Source: an uncultured Ruminiclostridium sp. (GTDB taxonomy: Bacteria; Bacillota; Clostridia; Oscillospirales; Ruminococcaceae). From it: a DNA stretch of 64,000 nt. Each line of letters begins with the position of its first letter. Position 1 is the stretch's first letter. Positions 50,893 through 58,231 of the stretch are shown one piece after another. The notes beneath the pieces were generated by a model. It had not been told where the DNA came from, made no database searches, and worked only from the letters and a program-made list of their open reading frames with translations. The position numbers and the translations under genes were made by a program. Location: the NCBI GenBank assembly GCA_944386545.1, contig CALXBK010000002.1, positions 1-64,000 of the forward strand, in the 5' to 3' direction.

Positions 50893-51195
50893 TTATGCAG
50901 AGATATAAATATCCTCGTCACATTCGGGGCAGATGCTGTGCTTTACTCTGTCCTCAACCTCTGCCTTCTTTGCATTGTTGAAGCGATCAAGAGTACCAAC
51001 AAGATAACCTGTTATACGGCGGATACGCTCAAAGGGGACTTCGCCGAAATGATAGGTCATATCAACATACTCGCCGTCAAGATTGATGTCGATTTCCGTA
51101 ACAAGCTTGCCGGGATTGGCTTCTATGGCGTGCTTTACATAAGCGTCGATTTCTTCCTGTGTGAGCGTTCCGTTGTTTACGTTTACCTTTACCAT
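50893..51195 (-). CDS. Small protein resembling the NrdD C-terminus
   Basis: A 100-residue protein whose second half, RITGYLVGTLDRFNNAK, strongly recalls the conserved C-terminal end of anaerobic ribonucleoside-triphosphate reductase (NrdD), followed by DRVKHSICPECDEDIYISA. Only one Cys pair is present, instead of the four-Cys zinc site of NrdD, and the glycyl-radical loop is absent. It cannot be a reductase. Stand-alone copies like this are often annotated NrdD-like; the function is unknown. AAAGGAAG precedes the ATG. It lies between sigG and spo0A with its own terminator. Confidence 0.75.
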   Translation of the reverse strand: MVKVNVNNGTLTQEEIDAYVKHAIEANPGKLVTEIDINLDGEYVDMTYHFGEVPFERIRRITGYLVGTLDRFNNAKKAEVEDRVKHSICPECDEDIYISA

Positions 51196-51526
51196 GATAA
51201 AACTTCCTTTCAGATTTTATTTATGCTGTGCCGAGTTAGCAATATATGAAAATTCTGACTGAGGCATAACATCTTGATTTCAATTTTGATTATAACACAA
51301 TATGTTGTGGTTGTCAATAGAAAAATAAAAAAAATTACTGATTTTATGTAAAAAATTAGACCGAGGCGAGAAGAAAACCCCGGTCTGTGATTAAAAACGC
51401 TCACCGCAAATATGGTGACGGTTTGCGGTGAGCGTTTTACGGCAGCTCCGCTTTAGTTGTAAATTTGCGCCTCGGTAAATCCGTTGAAATAATTATTTTG
51501 CAGAAATGCCGAAAAGGGAAGGTCCG
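51196..51526. other. Intergenic region between the NrdD-like gene and spo0A
   Basis: Very AT-rich upstream part for the minus-strand NrdD-like gene, whose promoter I could not fix. It then has a small hairpin near 51360-51387 (AGACCG / CGGTCT) and the spo0A terminator. No coding sequence with a ribosome-binding site was seen. Confidence 0.6.
51393..51438 (-). terminator. Terminator after spo0A
   Basis: 17-bp arms AAAACGCTCACCGCAAA and TTTGCGGTGAGCGTTTT around an 11-nt loop. On the minus strand the stem ends in TTTTTAA. Confidence 0.9.
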
Positions 51527-52357
51527 TCACATTTTGACTACCGCATTTGTTTGTCCGCTTTTGGAACTTTGAATAGGAAAATGCGACGACGGATGATATT
51601 CCGACTTGAATTTAAGACGCAGCTTATCTGCAATAAGTGCGATAAACTCCGAATTTGTCGGCTTACCTCTGGCTGTATGTATTGTGTAGCCGAAGTAACT
51701 GTCCAGTGTGTCAACATCTCCTCTGTCCCATGCTATTTCAATAGCATGACGGATTGCTCGTTCTACTCTTGAGGGAGTCGTGTTGTAAATTCCCGCTACT
51801 GTCGGATAAAGCAGCTTTGTTACGCTGTTTATCATCTCAGAATCCTTGACACAGAGAATTATCGCCGTTCTTAAATAGTGATAACCCTTGATATGCGCAG
51901 GTATGCCGATTTGGTGAATTATATCCGTCACGATAATTTCCATATCACTGTCCTCCTGCTCTTTATTTCCTGCTGTACGGTCGTGTTCTTTCAGCATGTA
52001 CGCTATTTTGTTTACCAGTACCTCAGGTGAGAAAGGACGAACGATGTAATAATCTGCGCCTGCGTCCATTACCTCGTTTTCCACTTTAGGGGAGTCATAA
52101 TTTGCCGTGACAATAATCACGGGACGGTAGTCGTTTACCCCTCTGAGCGTTTTGATAATGTCGCAGATGTCAAGCTCCGATGTTTTCGCATCGAGAATGA
52201 GCGCCGACGGAAGCTCCGCCAAAGCGCAGTCCAACAGGATTTTACCTCTTTTCGGTCTCGTCATGGCGTAATAGCCTGCCTTTTTCAAGGCGGTCGCCCA
52301 TTCAATACCCAGCTCAAGAGTGTCATCTCCGATCAGAATTTTTAGTGTTTGTGACAT
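51527..52357 (-). CDS. spo0A: Sporulation master regulator Spo0A
   Basis: Response regulator that starts sporulation. The 276-residue protein has a receiver domain with acidic residues Asp11-Asp12 and the phosphoacceptor at Asp56 (LILDAKTSE), and a typical C-terminal Spo0A domain with IGIPAHIKGYHYLRTAI, LYPTVAGIYNTTPSRVERAIRHAIEIAW (recognition helix) and GKPTNSEFIALIADKLRL. The invariant receiver Lys is Arg107 here (YYIVRPF), and LDA replaces the usual LDxxMP. A tail of about 24 residues follows the normal end. GGAGG precedes the ATG. spoIVB, which is usually upstream, is absent. Confidence 0.96.
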   Translation of the reverse strand: MSQTLKILIGDDTLELGIEWATALKKAGYYAMTRPKRGKILLDCALAELPSALILDAKTSELDICDIIKTLRGVNDYRPVIIVTANYDSPKVENEVMDAGADYYIVRPFSPEVLVNKIAYMLKEHDRTAGNKEQEDSDMEIIVTDIIHQIGIPAHIKGYHYLRTAIILCVKDSEMINSVTKLLYPTVAGIYNTTPSRVERAIRHAIEIAWDRGDVDTLDSYFGYTIHTARGKPTNSEFIALIADKLRLKFKSEYHPSSHFPIQSSKSGQTNAVVKM

Positions 52358-52388
52358 TTTATTACCTCCATAGTTTTGTTGCTTCTAT

Positions 52389-52417
52389 AATATAACATAA
52401 TTTGGTAACAATTTCAA
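52389..52417 (-). promoter_or_regulatory. Promoter of spo0A
   Basis: On the minus strand TTGAAA (52412-52417) and TATATT (52389-52394) with a 17-bp spacer. The rest of 52418-52600 is very AT-rich and shows no gene. Confidence 0.65.
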
Positions 52418-52604
52418 GTGATTTTTCTAAAAATTACCAAAATAATTTTTAACGGTGTCTAATAATAAAGAAAATTAAGAAAAAACAAATTATCGTGATT
52501 ATAATTAAAAAAATTTGCGTTTCTGCTTTATACATGAATTGGTAATTATATATAAAGTTATTCACAAAAATAAGCTGAAAGTGCGATAAAAATCAAAACA
52601 CCTA

Positions 52605-52652
52605 TTGACGAATATGGGTTTATGTGTTAAAATACATGTAGGAATTTCGACA
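52605..52652 (+). promoter_or_regulatory. comFB promoter with two 0A-box-like sites
   Basis: TTGACG (52605-52610) and TAAAAT (52628-52633) have a 17-bp spacer. TGACGAA at 52606-52612, overlapping the -35, and TTCGACA at 52646-52652 (reverse complement of TGTCGAA) both match the Spo0A binding consensus TGNCGAA. One would block the polymerase at the -35, and the other lies just after the expected start site. Spo0A is encoded next door, so direct repression is plausible. Confidence 0.55.
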
Positions 52653-52670
52653 TACGAAAAGAGGTACAAT

Positions 52671-52934
52671 ATGTTAATTAATATGATGGAGCATTATGTT
52701 GACGAGAAACTTTCTGAGCGTCTAAAAAATTATGAATGCTGTAAATGTGAGATTTGCATGGAGGATATGAAAGCTTACGCTCTTAACCGACTTCCCGCAA
52801 AGTATGTAAGCACCGTAAACGGTCAGATTTTCACACGTATTAATCAGGAGCTTGAAAATCAGCCGGGTGTTGATCTTGAGATTGCGGTATTGCAGGCTAT
52901 CCAGTTTGTAAGCGAGCGTAAAAGACATTCTTGA
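52671..52934 (+). CDS. ComFB family protein
   Basis: An 87-residue protein of the late-competence ComFB family: MLINMMEHYVDEKLSERL at the N-terminus, then CCKCEICMEDMKAYALNRLPAKYVS with the conserved CxxC...D..ALN.LP segment, a likely metal site. Some family members in cyanobacteria bind cyclic dinucleotides; the role in Firmicutes is uncertain. The ATG at 52671 is selected because AAGAGGT is 7 nt before it; a longer reading frame would start before the promoter. It is transcribed towards the hydrogenase-maturation genes. Confidence 0.87.
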   Translation: MLINMMEHYVDEKLSERLKNYECCKCEICMEDMKAYALNRLPAKYVSTVNGQIFTRINQELENQPGVDLEIAVLQAIQFVSERKRHS

Positions 52935-53178
52935 TTTTTGTACTTTAGCGATGTTCCTTTATTAACGAAAAACTTTGTTTGAAATTTCCGTGCGGTACGA
53001 GCGTTATGCTTTTGCTAAACGGTACTTAATAGTTAATGCTGAACTGATCCGAAAGGACTTCTGGCGGAAAAGCAGGGCGTATTGTTTTAATTATATCTAT
53101 CTGAAGCTATACCCGTATACTGTTTTCCGCTATCCCGAAAGACAGTTACGGGCTTTTGTTTTGGAAAAGAGGTGTTAA
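52935..53178 (+). promoter_or_regulatory. Attenuator leader of the hydrogenase-maturation cluster
   Basis: A 244-bp leader with mutually exclusive structures. The terminator has CCCGTA-T-ACTGT (53112-53123) pairing with ACAGT-TACGGG (53142-53152), continued by TTTC / GAAA, then CTTTTGTTTT just before the ribosome-binding site of the next gene. The alternative has GCGGAAAAGCAG (53064-53075) pairing with CTGTTTTCCGC (53120-53130), 11 bp with one bulged G, which would destroy the terminator. Upstream lies a TCC-GAAA-GGA hairpin (53048-53057) and other possible helices. This is how many riboswitches work, but I could not match it to a known class. Confidence 0.65.
53112..53162 (+). terminator. 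Terminator hairpin of the hyd leader
   Basis: Outer stem CCCGTA / TACGGG, inner ACTGT / ACAGT with a bulged T at 53118, and apical TTTC / GAAA, then a T-rich tail. It stands 17 nt before the start codon of the TM1266-like gene, so without antitermination the cluster would not be expressed from upstream promoters. Confidence 0.75.
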
Positions 53179-53469
53179 ATGAATAACGGCAATACAAGGG
53201 TTGCGCTTATAGGAATAGTAGTTTCCGAGCCTAACTCCGTTCCCCGTCTGAATGAGCTTTTGCACGCTTATGCGGGATATATAATAGGAAGAATGGGCGT
53301 TCCTTATGAAAAAGCGGGTGTATCAATAATAAGCGTTGCTATTGACGCTCCGCAGGATATGATAAGCACTCTTTCGGGAAAGCTCGGCAGTCTTAAGGGC
53401 GTTACAACAAAAACAATTTATCAGAAGCTACCCGATAAACATACTGATAAGGAGGATAACGGTGAGTGA
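53179..53469 (+). CDS. TM1266-type iron-only hydrogenase system regulator
   Basis: A 96-residue protein of the TM1266 family, an ACT-like/NikR-C-terminal-like fold: ALIGIVVSEPNSVPRLNELLHAYAGYIIGRMGVP and GVSIISVAIDAPQDMISTLSGKLGSLKGVTTK. It has no DNA-binding domain of its own. It is found next to hydE/F/G in many anaerobes, hence the name; its effector is unknown. It starts right after the attenuator and overlaps hydE by 8 nt. Confidence 0.88.
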   Translation: MNNGNTRVALIGIVVSEPNSVPRLNELLHAYAGYIIGRMGVPYEKAGVSIISVAIDAPQDMISTLSGKLGSLKGVTTKTIYQKLPDKHTDKEDNGE

Positions 53470-54520
53470 ATTAAAGCTTCTCATAGATAAGCTGTATCGC
53501 ACCTCGCACCTTGAAAAAGAGGAATACACCGCCGTAATCACACATTATACGGAGCTTTCGGAATATCTGTTTTCTCTGTCTTCAAGGGTGAGAGAAGCAA
53601 GCTACGGCAAAGACGTATATCTGCGCGGGCTTATCGAATTTACAAGCTGTTGTAAAAATGACTGCCTTTACTGCGGTATAAGAAGAAGCAATAAAAATGC
53701 ACAGCGTTACAGGCTTTCAAAGGAGCAGATTATAAACTGCTGTGAAAACGGCTATGCTCTGGGCTTTCGCACCTTTGTGCTTCAGGGCGGCGAGGATATG
53801 CACTATACCGACGATATTATCTGCGATATTATTAAAAGTATAAAATCACTTTATCCCGACTGCGCCGTTACTCTTTCAATAGGAGAAAAATCAAGAGAAA
53901 GCTATCAAAGATATTTTGACAGCGGTGCGGACAGATTTTTACTGCGGCATGAAACCGCAAACGAGGCTCATTACGCAAGGCTTCACCCCGAAAATATGTC
54001 GCTTTCAAACAGAAAGAATTGCCTTTTTACTCTTAAAAATATAGGCTTTCAGACGGGTGCGGGCTTTATGGTAGGCTCGCCGTATCAGACGGAGGAAAAT
54101 TTAGCGGAGGATATGCTGTTTTTAGAGCAGTTAAAGCCTGAAATGGTCGGGATAGGTCCGTTTATTCCGCACAAGGAAACACCATTCGGAGCAATGCAAA
54201 GCGGCACTGCCGAGCTTACTTTATTTATGCTCGGACTCACAAGACTTGCGCTCCCGACGGTTTTGCTTCCTGCGACTACCGCACTCGGAACAATTCACCC
54301 TTACGGCAGAGAGCTTGCTCTTAAAGCCGGAGCAAATGTCATAATGCCTAACTTATCCCCGTCGGATAAGCGAAGCAAATATTCGCTGTATGATAACAAA
54401 ATTTACGACGGCGATGAATCGGCACAGAATTTAAGCAGTCTTAAAAAACGGATTGAATCGGCAGGTTATCATGCCGTTATGTCAAGAGGCGACCATATAG
54501 ATTTTACTAAAGAAAAATAA
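53462..54520 (+). CDS. hydE: [FeFe]-hydrogenase maturase HydE (radical SAM)
   Basis: Radical SAM enzyme of H-cluster assembly, acting on a Cys-bound iron precursor on the way to the diiron subcluster. The 352-residue protein has RGLIEFTSCCKNDCLYCGIR with the CxxxCxxC cluster motif near residues 65-72, FVLQGGED, and the C-terminal barrel with PFIPHKETPFG. The start is GTG at 53462, 6 nt after GGAGG. Its partners hydG and hydF follow. The hydrogenase itself is not in the window. Confidence 0.95.
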   Translation: MSELKLLIDKLYRTSHLEKEEYTAVITHYTELSEYLFSLSSRVREASYGKDVYLRGLIEFTSCCKNDCLYCGIRRSNKNAQRYRLSKEQIINCCENGYALGFRTFVLQGGEDMHYTDDIICDIIKSIKSLYPDCAVTLSIGEKSRESYQRYFDSGADRFLLRHETANEAHYARLHPENMSLSNRKNCLFTLKNIGFQTGAGFMVGSPYQTEENLAEDMLFLEQLKPEMVGIGPFIPHKETPFGAMQSGTAELTLFMLGLTRLALPTVLLPATTALGTIHPYGRELALKAGANVIMPNLSPSDKRSKYSLYDNKIYDGDESAQNLSSLKKRIESAGYHAVMSRGDHIDFTKEK

Positions 54521-54578
54521 GCACTGTCCGCTTTGAAAATCTTTTGCAAAGCGGTACACAGGAAGGAAAGGTAATAAA

Positions 54579-55997
54579 ATGTATAATCCTAAATCATTAA
54601 AGGCAGAGGAATTTATCAGCCACGAGGAAATTCTCGAAACGCTTGAATACGGCGAAAAGAACAAGCACAATGCCGAGCTTATCGACAGCATTATCGCAAA
54701 GGCAAAGCTCAGAAAGGGACTTTCTCACAGAGAGGGAGCCGTTCTTCTTGACTGCGATATTCCTGAAAAGAACGAAGAAATTTACAAGCTTGCAGAGCAA
54801 ATAAAGAAGGATTTTTACGGCAACAGAATAGTTATGTTTGCCCCTCTTTATCTTTCCAACTACTGCATAAACGGCTGTGTTTATTGCCCGTATCACGCAA
54901 AAAACAAGCATATCTGCCGTAAAAAATTAACTCAGGAGGAAATAGAAAAGGAGGTTATTGCGCTACAGGATATGGGACACAAAAGACTTGCAATTGAAGC
55001 AGGTGAGGACCCCGTAAACAATCCTATTGAGTATATACTTGAAAGTATTAAAACCATCTATTCCATCAAGCATAAAAACGGTGCAATCCGCAGAGTAAAC
55101 GTAAATATCGCCGCTACAACGGTTGAAAATTACCGTAAACTCAAGGAAGCGGGAATAGGTACATATATTCTGTTCCAGGAAACCTACAACAAGGAAAGCT
55201 ATGAACGCCTGCACCCCACAGGTCCGAAGCACAATTATGCCTATCACACCGAGGCAATGGACAGAGCAATGGAGGGCGGAATTGACGATGTAGGTATCGG
55301 CGCGTTGTTCGGACTTGAGCTTTACAGATACGAATTTGCGGGACTTCTTATGCACGCTGAGCATCTTGAAGCGGTACACGGAGTAGGTCCTCACACCATT
55401 TCCGTACCGAGAATAAGAAGAGCCGACGATATAAATCCCGATACATTTAACAACGGTATTGACGATGATACCTTTGCAAAGCTTGTAGCGTGCCTCAGAA
55501 TATGCGTTCCTTACACCGGCATGATTGTTTCCACCCGTGAAAGCCGGAAGTGCCGCGAAAGAGTACTCCATCTCGGTATTTCACAGATTAGCGGCGCGTC
55601 AAAAACCAGCGTCGGCGGCTATGCGGAGCCGGAGCCGGAGGAGGATAATTCCGCACAGTTTGATGTTTCGGACAACAGAACTCTCGACGAGGTAGTAAAC
55701 TGGCTTATGAGGCTTGGATATATTCCGTCATTCTGTACGGCGTGCTACCGTGAGGGAAGAACGGGCGACCGCTTTATGAGCCTTTGCAAGGCGGGACAAA
55801 TTCAGAACTGCTGTCACCCTAACGCCCTTATGACCTTAAAGGAATACCTTGAGGACTATGCAAGCGAGGATACAAAGCGTATAGGTGAGGAGCTTATCGC
55901 AAGAGAGCTTAAAACTATCCCTAATGAGATTGTACGCAAAAAGGCAACCGAATACATCGACAATATAATTCACGGAAAGCGTGATTTCAGATTTTAA
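54579..55997 (+). CDS. hydG: [FeFe]-hydrogenase maturase HydG (radical SAM tyrosine lyase)
   Basis: Splits tyrosine to give the CO and CN ligands of the H cluster. The 472-residue protein shows NYCINGCVYCPYHAKN with the radical SAM Cys triad near residue 95, GEDPVNNPIEYI, FQETYNKESYERLHPTGPK, and the C-terminal cluster region ARSE-like FCTACYREGRTGDRFM then GQIQNCCHPNAL, where the auxiliary iron-sulfur cluster that builds the Fe(CO)2CN synthon binds. The length is standard. GGAAAGG precedes the ATG. Confidence 0.96.
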   Translation: MYNPKSLKAEEFISHEEILETLEYGEKNKHNAELIDSIIAKAKLRKGLSHREGAVLLDCDIPEKNEEIYKLAEQIKKDFYGNRIVMFAPLYLSNYCINGCVYCPYHAKNKHICRKKLTQEEIEKEVIALQDMGHKRLAIEAGEDPVNNPIEYILESIKTIYSIKHKNGAIRRVNVNIAATTVENYRKLKEAGIGTYILFQETYNKESYERLHPTGPKHNYAYHTEAMDRAMEGGIDDVGIGALFGLELYRYEFAGLLMHAEHLEAVHGVGPHTISVPRIRRADDINPDTFNNGIDDDTFAKLVACLRICVPYTGMIVSTRESRKCRERVLHLGISQISGASKTSVGGYAEPEPEEDNSAQFDVSDNRTLDEVVNWLMRLGYIPSFCTACYREGRTGDRFMSLCKAGQIQNCCHPNALMTLKEYLEDYASEDTKRIGEELIARELKTIPNEIVRKKATEYIDNIIHGKRDFRF

Positions 55998-56014
55998 TAT
56001 GAAAGGAGTACGGC

Positions 56015-57217
56015 ATGAGCCTTAATTCTACTCCCAATTCCGAGCGTATTCACATAGGTATTTTCGGAAGAAGAAATGCAGGAAAATCAAGCCTTATCAA
56101 CGCCATAACAGGGCAGGAGCTTGCCATAGTTTCGGATACCGCAGGCACTACCACCGATCCCGTTTCAAAGGCAATGGAGCTTTTGCCGTTAGGTCCTGTG
56201 CTTATAACCGATACTCCCGGACTTGACGATGAGGGTGAGCTCGGACTGCTCAGAGTGCAAAAAAGCTACCGTGTGCTTTTTAAAACCGATATTGCTTTGC
56301 TTGTAACGGACAGCACAAGGGGAATAAGCGAGCTTGACCGTGAAATACTTGAAAAGCTCAAAAAGTACGGTATTCCTTATATCAAGGTGTTCAACAAATG
56401 CGATTTGCTGGATAAAATTCCCGAACCAAAGGCAGACGAAATTTACACAGACGCATTAAGAGGAACAAACATTTATGAGCTTAAGGAAAAAATCGGCGCG
56501 CTGTTGAACCTCAATAACGAGTCGGTGCGCATTTGCGCCGATTTGCTCTCTCCGTCGGATATTGCGGTGCTTGTAGTCCCCATTGATAAAGCTGCTCCCA
56601 AGGGCAGACTTATACTCCCTCAACAGCAGACGATAAGGGATATACTTGAAGCGGACGCTACTGCGGTTGTGTGCAAGGAGCATGACCTTAGAAGCACGCT
56701 TGAAAGTCTTAATAAAAAGCCTAAAATAGTTATAACCGACAGCCAGGTGTTTTCAAAGGTATCTGCCGATGTCCCCGATGATATAATGCTAACCTCATTT
56801 TCCATTCTCATGGCGCGCTACAAGGGCGACCTTGAGGAGAATGTAAAGGGAGTAACCGCCATTGAAAAGCTCGATGACGGGGATAAGGTGCTGATTTCGG
56901 AGGGCTGTACCCATCACAGACAATGCGACGATATAGGCACGGTAAAAATTCCGCGTTGGCTTACGAATTATACGGGTAAAAAGCTACAATTTGAGTTCAG
57001 CTCAGGCGGTACATTCCCTGAGGATTTAAAGCCATATAAGCTGATTGTGCATTGCGGCGGCTGTACCTTAAACGAAAGGGAAATGAAATACAGAATTGCC
57101 TGTGCAAAGGACAGCGGTGTGCCTATCACTAATTACGGAATTTGTATAGCGTATACACAAGGTATTTTAAAACGCAGTGTAGAGCCTTTTGAGTATATAC
57201 ACTCCTTGCTTGATTAA
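56015..57217 (+). CDS. hydF: [FeFe]-hydrogenase maturation GTPase HydF
   Basis: Scaffold GTPase that receives the diiron subcluster and hands it to the hydrogenase. The 400-residue protein has an Era-like GTPase domain (GRRNAGKSSLINAITG, DTAGTTTDPV, DTPGLDDEGELG, NKCD), a dimerisation domain, and a C-terminal iron-sulfur domain with GCTHHRQCDDIG and VHCGGCT, the CxH...HCxxC ligands. It lies 17 nt after hydG; the remnant of aspA follows 9 nt after its stop. Confidence 0.95.
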   Translation: MSLNSTPNSERIHIGIFGRRNAGKSSLINAITGQELAIVSDTAGTTTDPVSKAMELLPLGPVLITDTPGLDDEGELGLLRVQKSYRVLFKTDIALLVTDSTRGISELDREILEKLKKYGIPYIKVFNKCDLLDKIPEPKADEIYTDALRGTNIYELKEKIGALLNLNNESVRICADLLSPSDIAVLVVPIDKAAPKGRLILPQQQTIRDILEADATAVVCKEHDLRSTLESLNKKPKIVITDSQVFSKVSADVPDDIMLTSFSILMARYKGDLEENVKGVTAIEKLDDGDKVLISEGCTHHRQCDDIGTVKIPRWLTNYTGKKLQFEFSSGGTFPEDLKPYKLIVHCGGCTLNEREMKYRIACAKDSGVPITNYGICIAYTQGILKRSVEPFEYIHSLLD

Positions 57218-57226
57218 GGCGATTAT

Positions 57227-57740
57227 ATGATAACCAAACACGATTTTATAGGCGAAGTAACCCTTGTTGCCGACTGCCTTTACTGAGTAAATACCAAAAG
57301 AGCAGTCGGCAATTTTCTTGTCAGCGAAAAGTCTGTTCATAAATCAATTATTTGCGAACAAGTAATGCCGGAAAAAGCTGCCGCCGAAGCAAACAGCGAA
57401 TGAGGCTTCTTATCCGCAGACTCGCTTCAGGGCGGAGCAGGCACTTTAATCAACATGAATGTAAATGAAGCTGTTGCAAACAAAGCGTTACTGCTTGCGG
57501 GAAAAAACTGCGGAGAGTATGACTTTATAGCTCTTATAAGCAACGTCAATCTCAATAAGTCCACAAACGATATTTTCCCTACTTTATTCAGAATTGCGGA
57601 GATTAAGCTCCTACGCACTCTAAGCGAGAGCTGTTCTGAGCTTTAGGAGGGCTATAAAGAGGTAAGCCGGCTTTTAACGCTTTGCGGAAAGGATAAAACA
57701 GCATTTATTCATGAAACGGAAAAAATAAAAGAAAAGGAGA
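57227..57740 (+). pseudogene. Decayed aspartate ammonia-lyase gene (aspA-like)
   Basis: One frame reads as an aspartase/fumarase-family N-terminus: HDFIGEVTLVADCLY then VNTKRAVGNFLVSEKSVH, EKAAAEANSE, QGGAGTLINMNVNEAVANKAL, and NKSTNDIFPTLFRIAEIKLLR. It is interrupted by TGA at 57284-57286 and 57401-57403 and by TAG at 57643-57645. About 50 residues expected between ANSE and QGGAGT are missing, and everything after the first about 170 family residues, including the catalytic Ser loop, is gone. Neighbouring genes use TGA as stop, so recoding is unlikely. Aspartate ammonia-lyase genes are often found beside hydEFG, so this is loss in the ancestral place. Confidence 0.85.
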
Positions 57741-57749
57741 ATAAGCAAA

Positions 57750-58226
57750 ATGGCAAAGGAAGCCAAAACCAACGCCATGCGTATACTGGATAAAAATAAA
57801 ATCAGCTACGAGGTAAATACCTACGAGTGCGATGAATTTATAGACGGAGTTCATATAGCCGATATGCTCGGACAGCCCTATGAAAGCTCCTTCAAAACGC
57901 TTGTCGCGGTAGGAAAATCCAAAAATTACTACGTTTTTGCAATTCCTATTGCAATGGAGCTTGATATGAAAAAAGCGGCGGCGGCGGTAAACGAAAAATC
58001 CGTGGAGCTTATCCATGTAAAGGATATAAACGCCGTTACCGGCTATATCAGAGGCGGCTGTACACCGATAGGCATGAAAAAGCTGTATAGAACGGTTTTC
58101 CACAGCACAATAACCGATTTTGACAAGGTTATTATCAGCGGCGGAAAAATTGGAGCGCAGATTATTCTCGCTCCTGCCGATCTGATAAAGGTTGTCAATG
58201 CCTCGGTGTACGACATTGTTCAGTAA
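57750..58226 (+). CDS. ybaK: Cys-tRNA(Pro)/Cys-tRNA(Cys) deacylase YbaK
   Basis: Trans-editing enzyme that hydrolyses Cys mischarged on tRNA-Pro. The 158-residue YbaK/EbsC protein has KTLVAVGKSKNYYVFAIPIAMELDMKKAA with the conserved catalytic Lys region, VTGYIRGGCTPIGMKK, and KVIISGGKIGAQIILAPADLIKV. AAAGGAG precedes the ATG. It follows directly on the aspA remnant, so its transcription may depend on the hydrogenase-maturation transcript. Confidence 0.93.
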   Translation: MAKEAKTNAMRILDKNKISYEVNTYECDEFIDGVHIADMLGQPYESSFKTLVAVGKSKNYYVFAIPIAMELDMKKAAAAVNEKSVELIHVKDINAVTGYIRGGCTPIGMKKLYRTVFHSTITDFDKVIISGGKIGAQIILAPADLIKVVNASVYDIVQ

Positions 58227-58231
58227 AGCTG

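Noticed and set aside
52975..53178. 67-codon open frame (TTG start) ending just before the TM1266-like gene
   Set aside because: No ribosome-binding site, no familiar pattern, and it runs through the leader that shows terminator and antiterminator pairings; better explained as non-coding.
57227..57740. Selenoprotein or TGA-recoded aspartase
   Set aside because: A third stop (TAG), a large internal deletion and loss of the C-terminal two thirds indicate decay.
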